NCBI GenBank assembly: GCA_964484265.1
Contig: CAZAFH010000001.1
Location: 1 to 64,000 of the forward strand
Direction: 5' to 3'
Source of the DNA: SIAQ01 sp964484265
Lineage (GTDB): Bacteria; Planctomycetota; Planctomycetia; Gemmatales; Gemmataceae
DNA length: 64,000 bases
Position numbers and translations under genes: made by a program. Within the stretch, counting starts at the first letter, position 1. Every line of letters starts with the position of its first letter. Shown here piece by piece: positions 1 through 8,322 of the stretch. Below the pieces are notes generated by a model that worked only from the letters and a program-made list of their open reading frames with translations, was not told the DNA's origin and did not search any database.

Positions 1-237
1 GGAGAACGGATCGAACTTGTAGGTATTGGAAATATGCCGATGCAGGCTGACGCTGAGGAACTGCGTCAGGACGTAGATTCGTTTGCAATCGCTGTTGATG
101 CAGTTGCTGATCGGGATGTCGATGAGCCGATATTTTCCGCCGATTGGCACGGCTGGCTTGCTTCGCAACATCGTCAGAGGGTAGAGGCGAGTGCCGCGCC
201 CGCCGCCAAGGATGAGACTGAGAACATCGCGATTCAT
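1..237 (-). CDS. glgC: Glucose-1-phosphate adenylyltransferase, N-terminal part (runs off left edge)
   Basis: Reading the minus strand from ATG at 237 gives MNRDVLSLILGGGRGTRLYP, then a stretch ending near SLHRHISNTYKFDPFS; 79 codons are visible and the frame stays open to the edge. The GGGRGTRLYPLT nucleotide-binding loop, the KPAVP(I)GGKYRLIDIPISN segment and the early basic/aromatic pattern are those of ADP-glucose pyrophosphorylase, which makes ADP-glucose for glycogen synthesis in the cytoplasm. An AGGTGAG ribosome-binding site lies about 6 nt before this ATG and agrees with the usual GlgC start. The allosteric and C-terminal beta-helix parts lie outside the window. Confidence 0.9.
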   Translation of the reverse strand, partial: MNRDVLSLILGGGRGTRLYPLTMLRSKPAVPIGGKYRLIDIPISNCINSDCKRIYVLTQFLSVSLHRHISNTYKFDPFS

Positions 238-400
238 GAAACGCTCACCTTTGGGCAAAACCGAGGACGTGATTCTGGAATGCAGTCATGCTATAAGAGT
301 GCAAGCCAAGGTGGTAACGATTTCGGGAACTTTTTGGGGAAAATAAACCGGCCTGCTCATCACGACCGGAGAGCAACTGGTATCCATTTGCGGTTCTTCC

Positions 401-480
401 ACTAGCCCGGAACGCAAACGACGCAATGACGCGTCCCGGAGGAGAGAGAAGCCATCCCGTCGCTGGCGCTCCGGGCTAGT
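401..480. repeat. Intergenic imperfect palindrome between glgC and the secretin gene
   Basis: ACTAGCCCGGAACGCAAACG on the left is largely complementary to CGCTGGCGCTCCGGGCTAGT on the right, forming a stem of roughly 24 bp with a few mismatches. It belongs to the AGCCCGGAGCGCAAGCGACG-type palindromes also present at 5521-5590. The rest of 238-635 holds only the divergent upstream regions of the flanking genes; no other gene is supported there. Confidence 0.7.
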
Positions 481-635
481 GAGCCTTGGGCTTGACGTCT
501 GGGCGAAGGCTCGTTATTGTCCGTCCGCTTCCGGGTGAAAACTTTAGCGAAAATCGAAATTTTCCGAACCGGAAAACGGCGGGGGACGGGGATTTGGGCA
601 GCCTCGGCGGTCGGCCGGGGGCAAGGAGGCTTGGG

Positions 636-3600
636 ATGGCAGACTTCATGAAATCAACGAAACCACGCAAGGCTCGAATCGGCGCTCTGGTGCTGCTATT
701 CGGCATCGCCATCTTCTCCGCGCATGCCCTCCAATCCCAGGAAGACGCCGCCAATGCCGCCCAAGCACGCCAGGGACTCAAGGTCGGCACGGAAAAATTC
801 AAGCAGGGCGACTTCGAAGGCGCCGCCGGCTACTTCAACGCCGCTCTGGCGAATCGCCAAGCCTTGACTCCCGCCGAGCAGAAGGACCTCAACTACTTCG
901 GCTCGCAAAACGCCATCGCGCTGAAAGCCCGGCAAGACAGCGTCGCCCAGCTAAGCCAGGCGGAAGACGCACTAAAGGAAGGACGCATCCAGGACGCGGC
1001 ATCCCTTCTGAAGTCGCTCCAGGAGAACCGTTTCCTCGCCAAGCCGCAGTCCGATCAGGTCGCTGATTTCAGCAAACGGCTGACAGCAAAGGGCGGCGCT
1101 GCACCTAAGGCCGATTCCAAGGCGCTGCTGTCCTCAGGGCGGGCCGCGTTGCAGTCGGGCGATTTGGCCAGTGCCGAGAACTTCGCGCAACAAGCGGAAA
1201 AGGCAGGCACGAGCATCGCCTCGTGGCTGCAACCGTGGAGCGATTCGCCGGCGAAGCTGCGCCGTGATATCCAGACCGCACGGGAGAAACAGCAGACGCC
1301 TCAGCCGCCCGTGGATATCGCCAAGAAACTCGATCCGCCAGCCCCGGAGACGAAAAAACCGTCGAAATTCGGCGGGCTTTGGCCCTTCGGCGGCGGTGGC
1401 GCGAAAGTGGACCCGGCCGAGCAGCGCATCAACGAAAAGATGGCCCGGCAAATGGTGCTCGACGGCTTCCTTTTCCTCCAAAACAACGAACTGGACAAAG
1501 CCCACCTGCTTGCCACGGAGGCGAAAAAGCTCAACGTCGCGTTTGACCCCAACGACTCGCGCACTCCCGATACGTTGTTGCACGAGATCCAGCGTCGCCG
1601 CGGCGGCACGCCCAATCCGCCCAATCCCGGCATCATTCAGACATCGGCGACCAAGCCCGCACCGAAGCAACCCGACGCCAAGCCAGTGCCGACACCGAGC
1701 ACGCCGCCGGCGCCGAGCGAACCGCCTGCGTCCAGCGATCCCCCGGCGTTCCAGGGCGATCCGCGCACCCTCCTCCGCGAAGGCCGGGCGATGCTGGCAC
1801 AAAAGAAATACGACGAAGCCGACAAGCTTTGCAGCCATCTGTTGGCGACTGGCACGCGCTGGGGGTTGTTCGAGGATACGCCCGAAAAATTCCGCCGCGA
1901 TATCCAACGCCAACGCCAGACCACCGAACGGGAAGATTCATTCAAAGTCCTGGCCGAGGCGCGCAAGCTCTTCACCCAGGGCAACTACGCCGAGGCCGAG
2001 CGCAAAGCCTTCCAGGCCCAGAAAATGCATGGCCCCTACGGCGTCTTCGATTTCGGCGATCGCCCGCAGAAACTCCTCGACGAAATCAGCAAATACAAAC
2101 AAGCGAAAGGCATCAAGGCAGCCCCCATCGACGAACTGGAGAATGGCAACGCCCAGGTCGCCAAGGACAATCCGAAGAAGGCCAATCCACTTCCGGCAGT
2201 TCCTGCTGGGGAACAACTGGCGAACAGGAATCGCGCCATCGTCATGGTCCGCGAGGCCATGGAACTCGAACGCCAGGGCCGATTCTGGGAGTCGCGCAAG
2301 AAAGCCCTCGAAGCCAAGGCATTGAAGGCGCCGTTCGGACCAGACGAACAATCGCCCGATGCCGTCATCTTTCGGCTCAACGCCAAGTGCGAACAGCAAA
2401 TCCAGGCGCATCTGCAAAAAGCGACGGAAATGATCGTCAAGACCGGCGATGCCCAGCGCTTCGACAAGGCGCAAGCGGAACTAGCCGTGGCACGTCAAAT
2501 CGCCCAGGCGTTCGAGCTCGATACGAGCAATATCGACCAGCGGTCGCTGCAATTCCACAAGATCCAAACCGGCTCGCAGACGATCACGACCGCGAGTAAT
2601 CCGCCCGCCGTCGATCCGCTGCGCAGCCCGCCAATCGTCAAGGCCGACGTGCCCACGGGCGATCCGCAGAAGGACGAACTCCGCCGGCTGGCTCGCGAGA
2701 AATTGAAACACGCTCAATTGGAGTTCACCCACGGAAACCTGACGCAAGCTCGCCGGATGGCCGAGGAGCTTTGTCGCGCCGTCCCCGAGATGCGAACCGA
2801 AATAAAGCCATTGTTTGATACGATCAGTGCCGAGGAGTACAACCTGCAAGTGCTGTCGGCGAAGCGCAATTTCGACGTCGGCCTGGACGCTTTTGCCCGC
2901 AAGGACTATCGCAAGGCGCTGGCGATGTTCCAGGCTCTCGACCCGAACATGTTGCCCGAGCAGCACAAGATCCGCCTGCGCGACATCATCTCGACGCGCG
3001 AGATGCAACCGCAACAGCTTGTCCAGGCCGGCGGGAAGGAATTCCTCAAAGGCTCGGAAATCGAAATCAAGGGCGACCCGAACGGCAATTCTGGAATGCC
3101 GCCGCGAAAAACGAGTTTGATGGAGGAGGTCCAGGCCAAGCAGCAGGTCCATTACCAAATGGTCCGCCAGCGCGGCCAGGAAGCGCTCAAGTCGGCCCAT
3201 GACCAGTTCCGCAATGGCCAAAAGGATCAGGCGATCCGCACTCTGGAAGGATTCATCGAGCAAGTCGGTATTGCCGGCTTCGATCCGCTGCGCGTCAACG
3301 AACTCAAACGCCCGGCCGAGGCGCGCATTCAGCAATACAAGACCGTGATGGCACGCGAGAAATTCGACGAGATCGACAACGACTCAAAGAAAAACTTCGC
3401 GATGTATCACGACGAAGCGGGAGCGCGGCGTGAAAAGAACAAGCACCACAAGGAAGTGTTCGAAAAGATGAAGCTTGTGCAGGAACTCTACAAGCAGAAT
3501 AAATTGAAGGAAGCACAGGTTGAGGTCAAGAAAATTCGCTCCATCGATCCCGACAACCCGGCCGCGCTGGCATACGATCGGATGATCCACACCCGGCTCC

Positions 3601-5513
3601 AGCAGGAAATCTATGACCGCGATACGCTCGGAAACAATGACACGCATTTGGACCTGCTGCGCACGGGCCTGGGACCTGTTCCCAAGGACGGCTCCGCGAT
3701 CATGCTCGACAAGAACACCACGACGCGCCGCGTGAAGGGCGGCGACGGTTCGATCCAGTACGAGCTCAAGCATCCCAAGGAACGCGCGATCGAGTACCGA
3801 TTGCGGCAGCCGATCACGCTTAACTTCAAGGATACGCCGCTTCAAGAAGCGATCAACTCGATCGGCCTGCAGAGCGGTATCCCCGTCCTGCCCGACCGCC
3901 GGGCGTTGCAGGAGGCGCGCATCAGTCTCGATGCGCCATTGACCGAATCGATTCCCGATATCGAGATGAAGGCGGCCTTGAACATCTTGCTCAAGCCATT
4001 ACGCCTGACCTTCGTCATCGAGGATCAGGTGCTCAAGATCACCACCGAAGACAACCGCATCCGCATGCGGCGAATCACCTACCCGATCGGCGATCTCGTC
4101 GTCGCCGTCGAGGATCATCCGCTGCCGGATGTCTTCAACGTGCAGAAAATGATCGAGCACCAGTTGCGCGTGTCTCAGCCCTACTACGGCCAAAACGCGC
4201 AGATGGCCTTCCCGCTCAATGGCGGCATGCCGGTCAGCACGCACAGCCCCGGCATGGGCGTCGGCGGTTCGGGGTTCGGCTCGCAAACGCCGGGGCAGGC
4301 GCCGACGCAACAGGCGAAGGAAAAGACCAAGGAAGCGATGGCGGAGATGCTCAAGACGCTCATCCAGGAGGTCATCGCCAAGAACACCTGGGAATCGATG
4401 GGCGGGCAAGGCGCGATCCAGTACTTCCCGCAGGGCATGGCGCTGGTCATCAATCAGCAGCAGGAAGTTCAAGAAGAGATCGGCCAACTCCTGGCGGCTC
4501 TCCGCAAGCTTCAGGATTTGCAGGTGACCGTCGAAATGCGTGCCGTCGTCGTGTCGGAAACGTTCTTCGAGCGTATCGGACTCGACTTCGACATGAACAT
4601 CCGCACGCCGACTTCGCGAGCAGAGCCGCAGCTTCTGTCTGGCGCCTTCGTGCCAGCGCCGTTCAACAATCGTAATCTCGACCGTCTCGGCGGACTTATT
4701 TCGGGTCTGACGTCCGCGGGAGTGTTGACGCCCGATTTGAACATACCAGTGCGCAATAGCACGTTCAACTTCACGACGCCACAGTTCGGCGGTTATCAGC
4801 CGGAGGCGGGCCTGTCGCTGGGCTTGGCGTTTTTGAGCGACATCCAGGTGTTCATGTTCCTGGAAGCCGTGCAAGGCGATCGCCGGGCGCATATCATGCA
4901 GGCGCCGCGTATCACGTTGTTCAACGGCCAGCAGGGCTTTATCAACGGCCAGGTGCAGCGGCCAATCTTCGCGGGCTTCGTGCCGATCACGCTGCCGACG
5001 GGTGCGATCGTGATGTCGGCGATCAACACGCCGTTCCCCTTTGGCATGGGCATGCAGGTTCAACCGGTCGTCTCGCCGGATCGACGCTTCATCCGCCTGA
5101 ACGTGCAGCCGCAGTTCGGCAGCCCGCTGATCGACACGGCGGCGGCGACAGTGCTCGTGCAAAGCGGCGCCGTCGCGGGAACCCTCGACAGCGGCCCGCA
5201 ACCGCCGTTGCCCAATGGCCCCTTGAGCGTGCAGGTGCAGCCGACCTCGGTCAACCTGTTTACCTCGAACACAACCGTGAACGTGCCCGACGGCGGAACC
5301 GTGGTGCTGGGCGGCTTCCGCTTCGTGGCCGAGGAACGCACCGAATACGGCCCGCCGATTCTCAGCAAGATCCCGTATCTGAGCCGACTCTTCCGCAACG
5401 TCGGTTGGTCGCGCGACGGCGGCACGCTGATCTTCCTCGTGACGGCGCGTATTATCTCGATCGAAGAAGAAGAGCAGATTCTGCTCGGCACCATCGACCC
5501 GATCCCACGTTAG
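636..5513 (+). CDS. Very large secretin-family outer-membrane protein with helical repeat N-terminus
   Basis: The start at 636 is chosen because AAGGAGG lies 6 nt upstream; an open frame extends further 5' but has no comparable site. The ~1625-aa product begins with a basic stretch and a hydrophobic segment (ARIGALVLLFGIAIFSAHA). Residues ~40-1000 are alpha-helical TPR-like hairpins, with a Pro-rich linker near residues 325-375. A secretin short N-terminal (STN) domain lies near 1060-1140 (NFKDTPLQEAINSIGLQSG...). The last ~330 residues are the secretin domain, ending VPDGGTVVLGG and PILSKIPYLSRLFRNVG, the hallmark of GspD/PilQ pores. The role is probably an outer-membrane channel for a type II secretion or type IV pilus-like machine. 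At about 1600 aa it is two to three times the usual length, because of the repeat region. Confidence 0.85.
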   Translation: MADFMKSTKPRKARIGALVLLFGIAIFSAHALQSQEDAANAAQARQGLKVGTEKFKQGDFEGAAGYFNAALANRQALTPAEQKDLNYFGSQNAIALKARQDSVAQLSQAEDALKEGRIQDAASLLKSLQENRFLAKPQSDQVADFSKRLTAKGGAAPKADSKALLSSGRAALQSGDLASAENFAQQAEKAGTSIASWLQPWSDSPAKLRRDIQTAREKQQTPQPPVDIAKKLDPPAPETKKPSKFGGLWPFGGGGAKVDPAEQRINEKMARQMVLDGFLFLQNNELDKAHLLATEAKKLNVAFDPNDSRTPDTLLHEIQRRRGGTPNPPNPGIIQTSATKPAPKQPDAKPVPTPSTPPAPSEPPASSDPPAFQGDPRTLLREGRAMLAQKKYDEADKLCSHLLATGTRWGLFEDTPEKFRRDIQRQRQTTEREDSFKVLAEARKLFTQGNYAEAERKAFQAQKMHGPYGVFDFGDRPQKLLDEISKYKQAKGIKAAPIDELENGNAQVAKDNPKKANPLPAVPAGEQLANRNRAIVMVREAMELERQGRFWESRKKALEAKALKAPFGPDEQSPDAVIFRLNAKCEQQIQAHLQKATEMIVKTGDAQRFDKAQAELAVARQIAQAFELDTSNIDQRSLQFHKIQTGSQTITTASNPPAVDPLRSPPIVKADVPTGDPQKDELRRLAREKLKHAQLEFTHGNLTQARRMAEELCRAVPEMRTEIKPLFDTISAEEYNLQVLSAKRNFDVGLDAFARKDYRKALAMFQALDPNMLPEQHKIRLRDIISTREMQPQQLVQAGGKEFLKGSEIEIKGDPNGNSGMPPRKTSLMEEVQAKQQVHYQMVRQRGQEALKSAHDQFRNGQKDQAIRTLEGFIEQVGIAGFDPLRVNELKRPAEARIQQYKTVMAREKFDEIDNDSKKNFAMYHDEAGARREKNKHHKEVFEKMKLVQELYKQNKLKEAQVEVKKIRSIDPDNPAALAYDRMIHTRLQQEIYDRDTLGNNDTHLDLLRTGLGPVPKDGSAIMLDKNTTTRRVKGGDGSIQYELKHPKERAIEYRLRQPITLNFKDTPLQEAINSIGLQSGIPVLPDRRALQEARISLDAPLTESIPDIEMKAALNILLKPLRLTFVIEDQVLKITTEDNRIRMRRITYPIGDLVVAVEDHPLPDVFNVQKMIEHQLRVSQPYYGQNAQMAFPLNGGMPVSTHSPGMGVGGSGFGSQTPGQAPTQQAKEKTKEAMAEMLKTLIQEVIAKNTWESMGGQGAIQYFPQGMALVINQQQEVQEEIGQLLAALRKLQDLQVTVEMRAVVVSETFFERIGLDFDMNIRTPTSRAEPQLLSGAFVPAPFNNRNLDRLGGLISGLTSAGVLTPDLNIPVRNSTFNFTTPQFGGYQPEAGLSLGLAFLSDIQVFMFLEAVQGDRRAHIMQAPRITLFNGQQGFINGQVQRPIFAGFVPITLPTGAIVMSAINTPFPFGMGMQVQPVVSPDRRFIRLNVQPQFGSPLIDTAAATVLVQSGAVAGTLDSGPQPPLPNGPLSVQVQPTSVNLFTSNTTVNVPDGGTVVLGGFRFVAEERTEYGPPILSKIPYLSRLFRNVGWSRDGGTLIFLVTARIISIEEEEQILLGTIDPIPR

Positions 5514-5520
5514 CAATTAT

Positions 5521-5590
5521 GAACCAGCCCGGAGCGCAAGCGACGGGATACGTTGACGGTTGCCCCGTCGCTTGCGCTCTGGGCTGGTTC
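5521..5590. repeat. Large intergenic palindrome (possible terminator)
   Basis: The left arm (GAACCAGCCCGGAGCGCAAG, continuing to 5547) and the right arm (ending CTTGCGCTCTGGGCTGGTTC) are complementary over 27 bp with one mismatch, around a short loop. It starts 8 nt after the secretin stop codon. It has no T-tract, so it is a repeat that might stop transcription or protect the mRNA rather than a classical terminator. Confidence 0.8.
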
Positions 5591-5609
5591 TTTTCATGGA
5601 GCCTCTCGC

Positions 5610-7016
5610 ATGAAACGCTGGAAATGGATACTCACCGGTTTGGCCCTGGCCCTTGGCATCGTCGTACATCAGGGCATTCGTGCTCAGCTTCCCGTGAAGA
5701 CTCGCGAGGCGCCGGCGCCCGTGCCGAAAACGCAGGGGACGTTCGGAAGCGTGACAGAGGTCGGTCCAGGCGAGCAAGGCGCGGTCCTGCGCTTGCCGGG
5801 AGAGCGGCCCGCGCCAACGCAGCCGGTGGCGCCGCAACCGCAGCCTCAGCAACCCGTGCGGCCAGCGGCTCCGGTGCAGCCGTTTGGCGCGCCGAATCCG
5901 AATCTGAACGGCCTGCCTGAATCGCTGCGAAACAGCTACAACCCGACGGCCCTGCCGCCGGGCGGATCGCCGATCGTTCGGCCCGCCAACCGTGTCGCAC
6001 TGCCGCCCGTGAACTTCGACAATGTGAATCGCGATATCGAAGTGACGCCCGAAGTCGGCCCGTGGGTCCTCATGATGATGGCCTACACCGGCGAGAAGGC
6101 GCCGGCGTACGCGCGCAAATTCACGATGGCATTGCGAAACCGCTTCAAGCTGAACGCCTATGTCTTTAACTTCGGCGCCGAGGAAAAACGCAAGGAATAC
6201 GAGCGCGTCAATGCCGAGCGCGAGAAACAGCGAAAGGCCCTGAAGGACGCCGGACTCGATGCCGATGTGCCGATTCGCGTTCCTGCCACGCGCTATGAGC
6301 AACAAGTCGGCGTTCTTGTCGGCGGCTTCAAGACTCGCGATGAAGCACTGGCGGCCAAGGAAAAACTTCGCAAGAACGAAAAATCCTGGGATGCGAATGA
6401 CGCCGTCGAGTTTGCGTTCGACATCGTCTACCAGGAGACACTGATCAAGGACAAGTTTGGCCGAGTCACGGGAGCTACGGAAAAAAAACCGGCATACGAC
6501 AATCCTTTTCTAAAGGCGTTTCCTGCACGGAACCCCACGATAAAGTCCGAAGACATGGAAAACGAGCGCCATGCCGAGGAAGTCAAGTTCATGCAAAAAA
6601 TCAACGCGAGCGAACCGTTTAGCCTGTTCAAATCTCCGAGAACATTCACGCTCGTCATCAAGCAATTTTCCTCGCAGCATAAATACATCGGCGACAACGC
6701 GCCGAAGTCCAAATCCGATATGCGGAAATTTATCGATCAATTTGACAGGTTCAACCTGTTCAAGCTCGGCGAATGGACCGACTACGCCGGCCACAATGCC
6801 CACAATCTTGCCGAGGGGCTTCGCAAGGCGGGTTTGCCTGAGACTTACGTTCTGCACTGCCGGCATTGCAGCTACGTCACGGTCGGCGGGTATGACCGCG
6901 TCGACGACCCGCAACTCGTGGCCATGCAGAACTATCTCACGACGCGTTTCCAGGAACCCGCATTTCGCCAGCTCGACATGATGCCTCGGCCCGCAATCAT
7001 GCCGATACCGCGCTAG
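5610..7016 (+). CDS. Secreted Pro-rich protein with SPOR-like segment, planctomycete-specific
   Basis: The start at 5610 (MKRWKWILTGLALALGIVVH) gives a clear signal/anchor peptide with GGAG upstream; the frame is open further upstream but that part lies in the palindrome. The 468-aa protein has a Pro/Gln-rich stretch at residues ~55-105 and then a mixed alpha/beta region. The segment RYEQQVGVLVGGFKTRDEAL resembles the start of a SPOR-type peptidoglycan-binding fold, but this is only a resemblance. No enzyme motif was seen. It lies 96 nt after the secretin gene on the same strand and could be a periplasmic or outer-membrane partner of that pore. Confidence 0.75.
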   Translation: MKRWKWILTGLALALGIVVHQGIRAQLPVKTREAPAPVPKTQGTFGSVTEVGPGEQGAVLRLPGERPAPTQPVAPQPQPQQPVRPAAPVQPFGAPNPNLNGLPESLRNSYNPTALPPGGSPIVRPANRVALPPVNFDNVNRDIEVTPEVGPWVLMMMAYTGEKAPAYARKFTMALRNRFKLNAYVFNFGAEEKRKEYERVNAEREKQRKALKDAGLDADVPIRVPATRYEQQVGVLVGGFKTRDEALAAKEKLRKNEKSWDANDAVEFAFDIVYQETLIKDKFGRVTGATEKKPAYDNPFLKAFPARNPTIKSEDMENERHAEEVKFMQKINASEPFSLFKSPRTFTLVIKQFSSQHKYIGDNAPKSKSDMRKFIDQFDRFNLFKLGEWTDYAGHNAHNLAEGLRKAGLPETYVLHCRHCSYVTVGGYDRVDDPQLVAMQNYLTTRFQEPAFRQLDMMPRPAIMPIPR

Positions 7017-7177
7017 TTGCGATTGGCGAACTGGGGTGGATTTCATCAGGGTGCCTGCCATTTGCGGGAAAAAAAACCACAAAGATCTGAGAGATCTCTA
7101 TCCTCTTTCCCATGCCCCTTTTGCAGAGTAACTAAAATGAGGCATGATACGAATCTCTAATGCGACTGGAATGAGAC

Positions 7178-7684
7178 ATGGTAGGCCGCATTGTGAAGTT
7201 GGTTTCCGGGCTGGTTATCGCTGGCGTGGGAATAGCCGGTTTGTGGATGTCCTACCGCGAATTTAGCGATGCAAGACGAGCCGAACATACGGGAATTGAA
7301 ACGGGCGGCCTCCCCAAATCGATTCTCTCCAAAAAAGAACAAGAAGCTTTGAATGACGCTCGACGCCTCGCCAAACAGGCCGGCATAAACGCTCAGGCTT
7401 TTGTGAATGCAATACGGGAAGGCCGCCTGGAATCGGCATACGATTTGACATCCAGGGGATTTCGGAAGCGATTTGACTCGAAGCAATTCGGTGAATTTGT
7501 TGAAGCGCACCCGGTTCTATCAAAACCACGACAAATTTGCGGCAACTTCAGCGGAAGCACGAACGGTGTAGTCGAACATGGTGTGCAGTTCGGCAACTCA
7601 ATGGAGGACGGTTTCACGTTGCTACTTGTTCAAGAAGGCGATGTACTTTGGGTCAGAGAAATAGTCTTCAGCGAAAAAAACTGA
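7178..7684 (+). CDS. Small membrane-anchored hypothetical protein
   Basis: The 168-aa product starts MVGRIVKLVSGLVIAGVGIA, a single N-terminal transmembrane anchor, followed by a charged helix and a C-terminal domain (residues ~65-168). The sequence AFVNAIREGRLESAYDLTSRGF resembles the helical start of NTF2-like/DUF4878-type domains. No catalytic residues were recognised. It is more AT-rich than its neighbours and has no strong ribosome-binding site, so the exact start is not secure. It stands alone between two unrelated units. Confidence 0.65.
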   Translation: MVGRIVKLVSGLVIAGVGIAGLWMSYREFSDARRAEHTGIETGGLPKSILSKKEQEALNDARRLAKQAGINAQAFVNAIREGRLESAYDLTSRGFRKRFDSKQFGEFVEAHPVLSKPRQICGNFSGSTNGVVEHGVQFGNSMEDGFTLLLVQEGDVLWVREIVFSEKN

Positions 7685-7791
7685 CGCCGACTGACATCAG
7701 GAGGATCGAAAAACCGACGGAACAACAGGGAGCATCGTATGACGCCCCCGTTGATTGAGACTTGCACAGACTAAACGCCGAGGCAAACGTA

Positions 7792-8247
7792 TTATTCCGA
7801 GTACATCACCTTCGCGGCTTTCATCCAAATATCCCTGTTGTTCTCAGGAATTCTCCCGTTCATGGTGAGGCGAACGAGGTCACCCTTCTTGCCTTGCGGC
7901 GGCTCGAAAGAAGAGCTTGTGGCCTCGAACTTCCCTCCGTCCTTGTCGATGAAATCGACTCGGTAATTTCCAAGCCTTGGGGAGTCCTCTTTGAGTTCGA
8001 CCAGAAAATAAACAAGCCCCTTGTCGTTGATGCCGCCCTTCTTGACGATACATTTTTCTTCGACCTTCTTGAGGTCCCATATCGGGTTACAGCCGGCGGG
8101 CAATTTCGGCATCTCGATCTTCTTCTTTTCTGCCTTCTTGACCTTCTCACCCGCAGCGTCCGCGTTCGCCTCCCTGGCGAACAGAATTATCGCGAATGCA
8201 CATACCAGAACGCTGGCCAGCTTCCATTGGCGACTGCTGATTGTCAT
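7792..8247 (-). CDS. Secreted small protein, paralogue of the C-terminal domain of the caspase-like protein
   Basis: The 151-aa protein has a signal peptide (WKLASVLVCAFAIILFAREANA) and one domain beginning KIEMPKLPAGCNPIWDLKKV. The next gene upstream on this strand (8323-9897) ends in the same domain: APKLPAG, then W-D, E-x-C, LxLKEDxP, GxF/T, GKxG and a closing W-x-K-A. Shared positions and length show the two are paralogues. The function of the domain is unknown. The 75-nt spacing suggests co-transcription with the caspase-like gene. Confidence 0.8.
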   Translation of the reverse strand: MTISSRQWKLASVLVCAFAIILFAREANADAAGEKVKKAEKKKIEMPKLPAGCNPIWDLKKVEEKCIVKKGGINDKGLVYFLVELKEDSPRLGNYRVDFIDKDGGKFEATSSSFEPPQGKKGDLVRLTMNGRIPENNRDIWMKAAKVMYSE

Positions 8248-8322
8248 GAAATCCGAACCTTTCGATGTGAGTAAGCCCGATCAGCTTGAAACTCAACGAC
8301 GCGTAGAGCAAAGCGTCGGGCG

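Noticed and set aside
34..405. 123-aa open frame on the plus strand at the left edge
   Set aside because: It is antisense to glgC, whose minus-strand translation shows GGGRGTRLYPLT and a good ribosome-binding site; the plus frame has no similarity or start signal.
3999..5516. 505-aa open frame on the minus strand
   Set aside because: It is fully antisense to the conserved secretin domain; Arg/His/Asp-rich composition is typical of GC-rich shadow frames.
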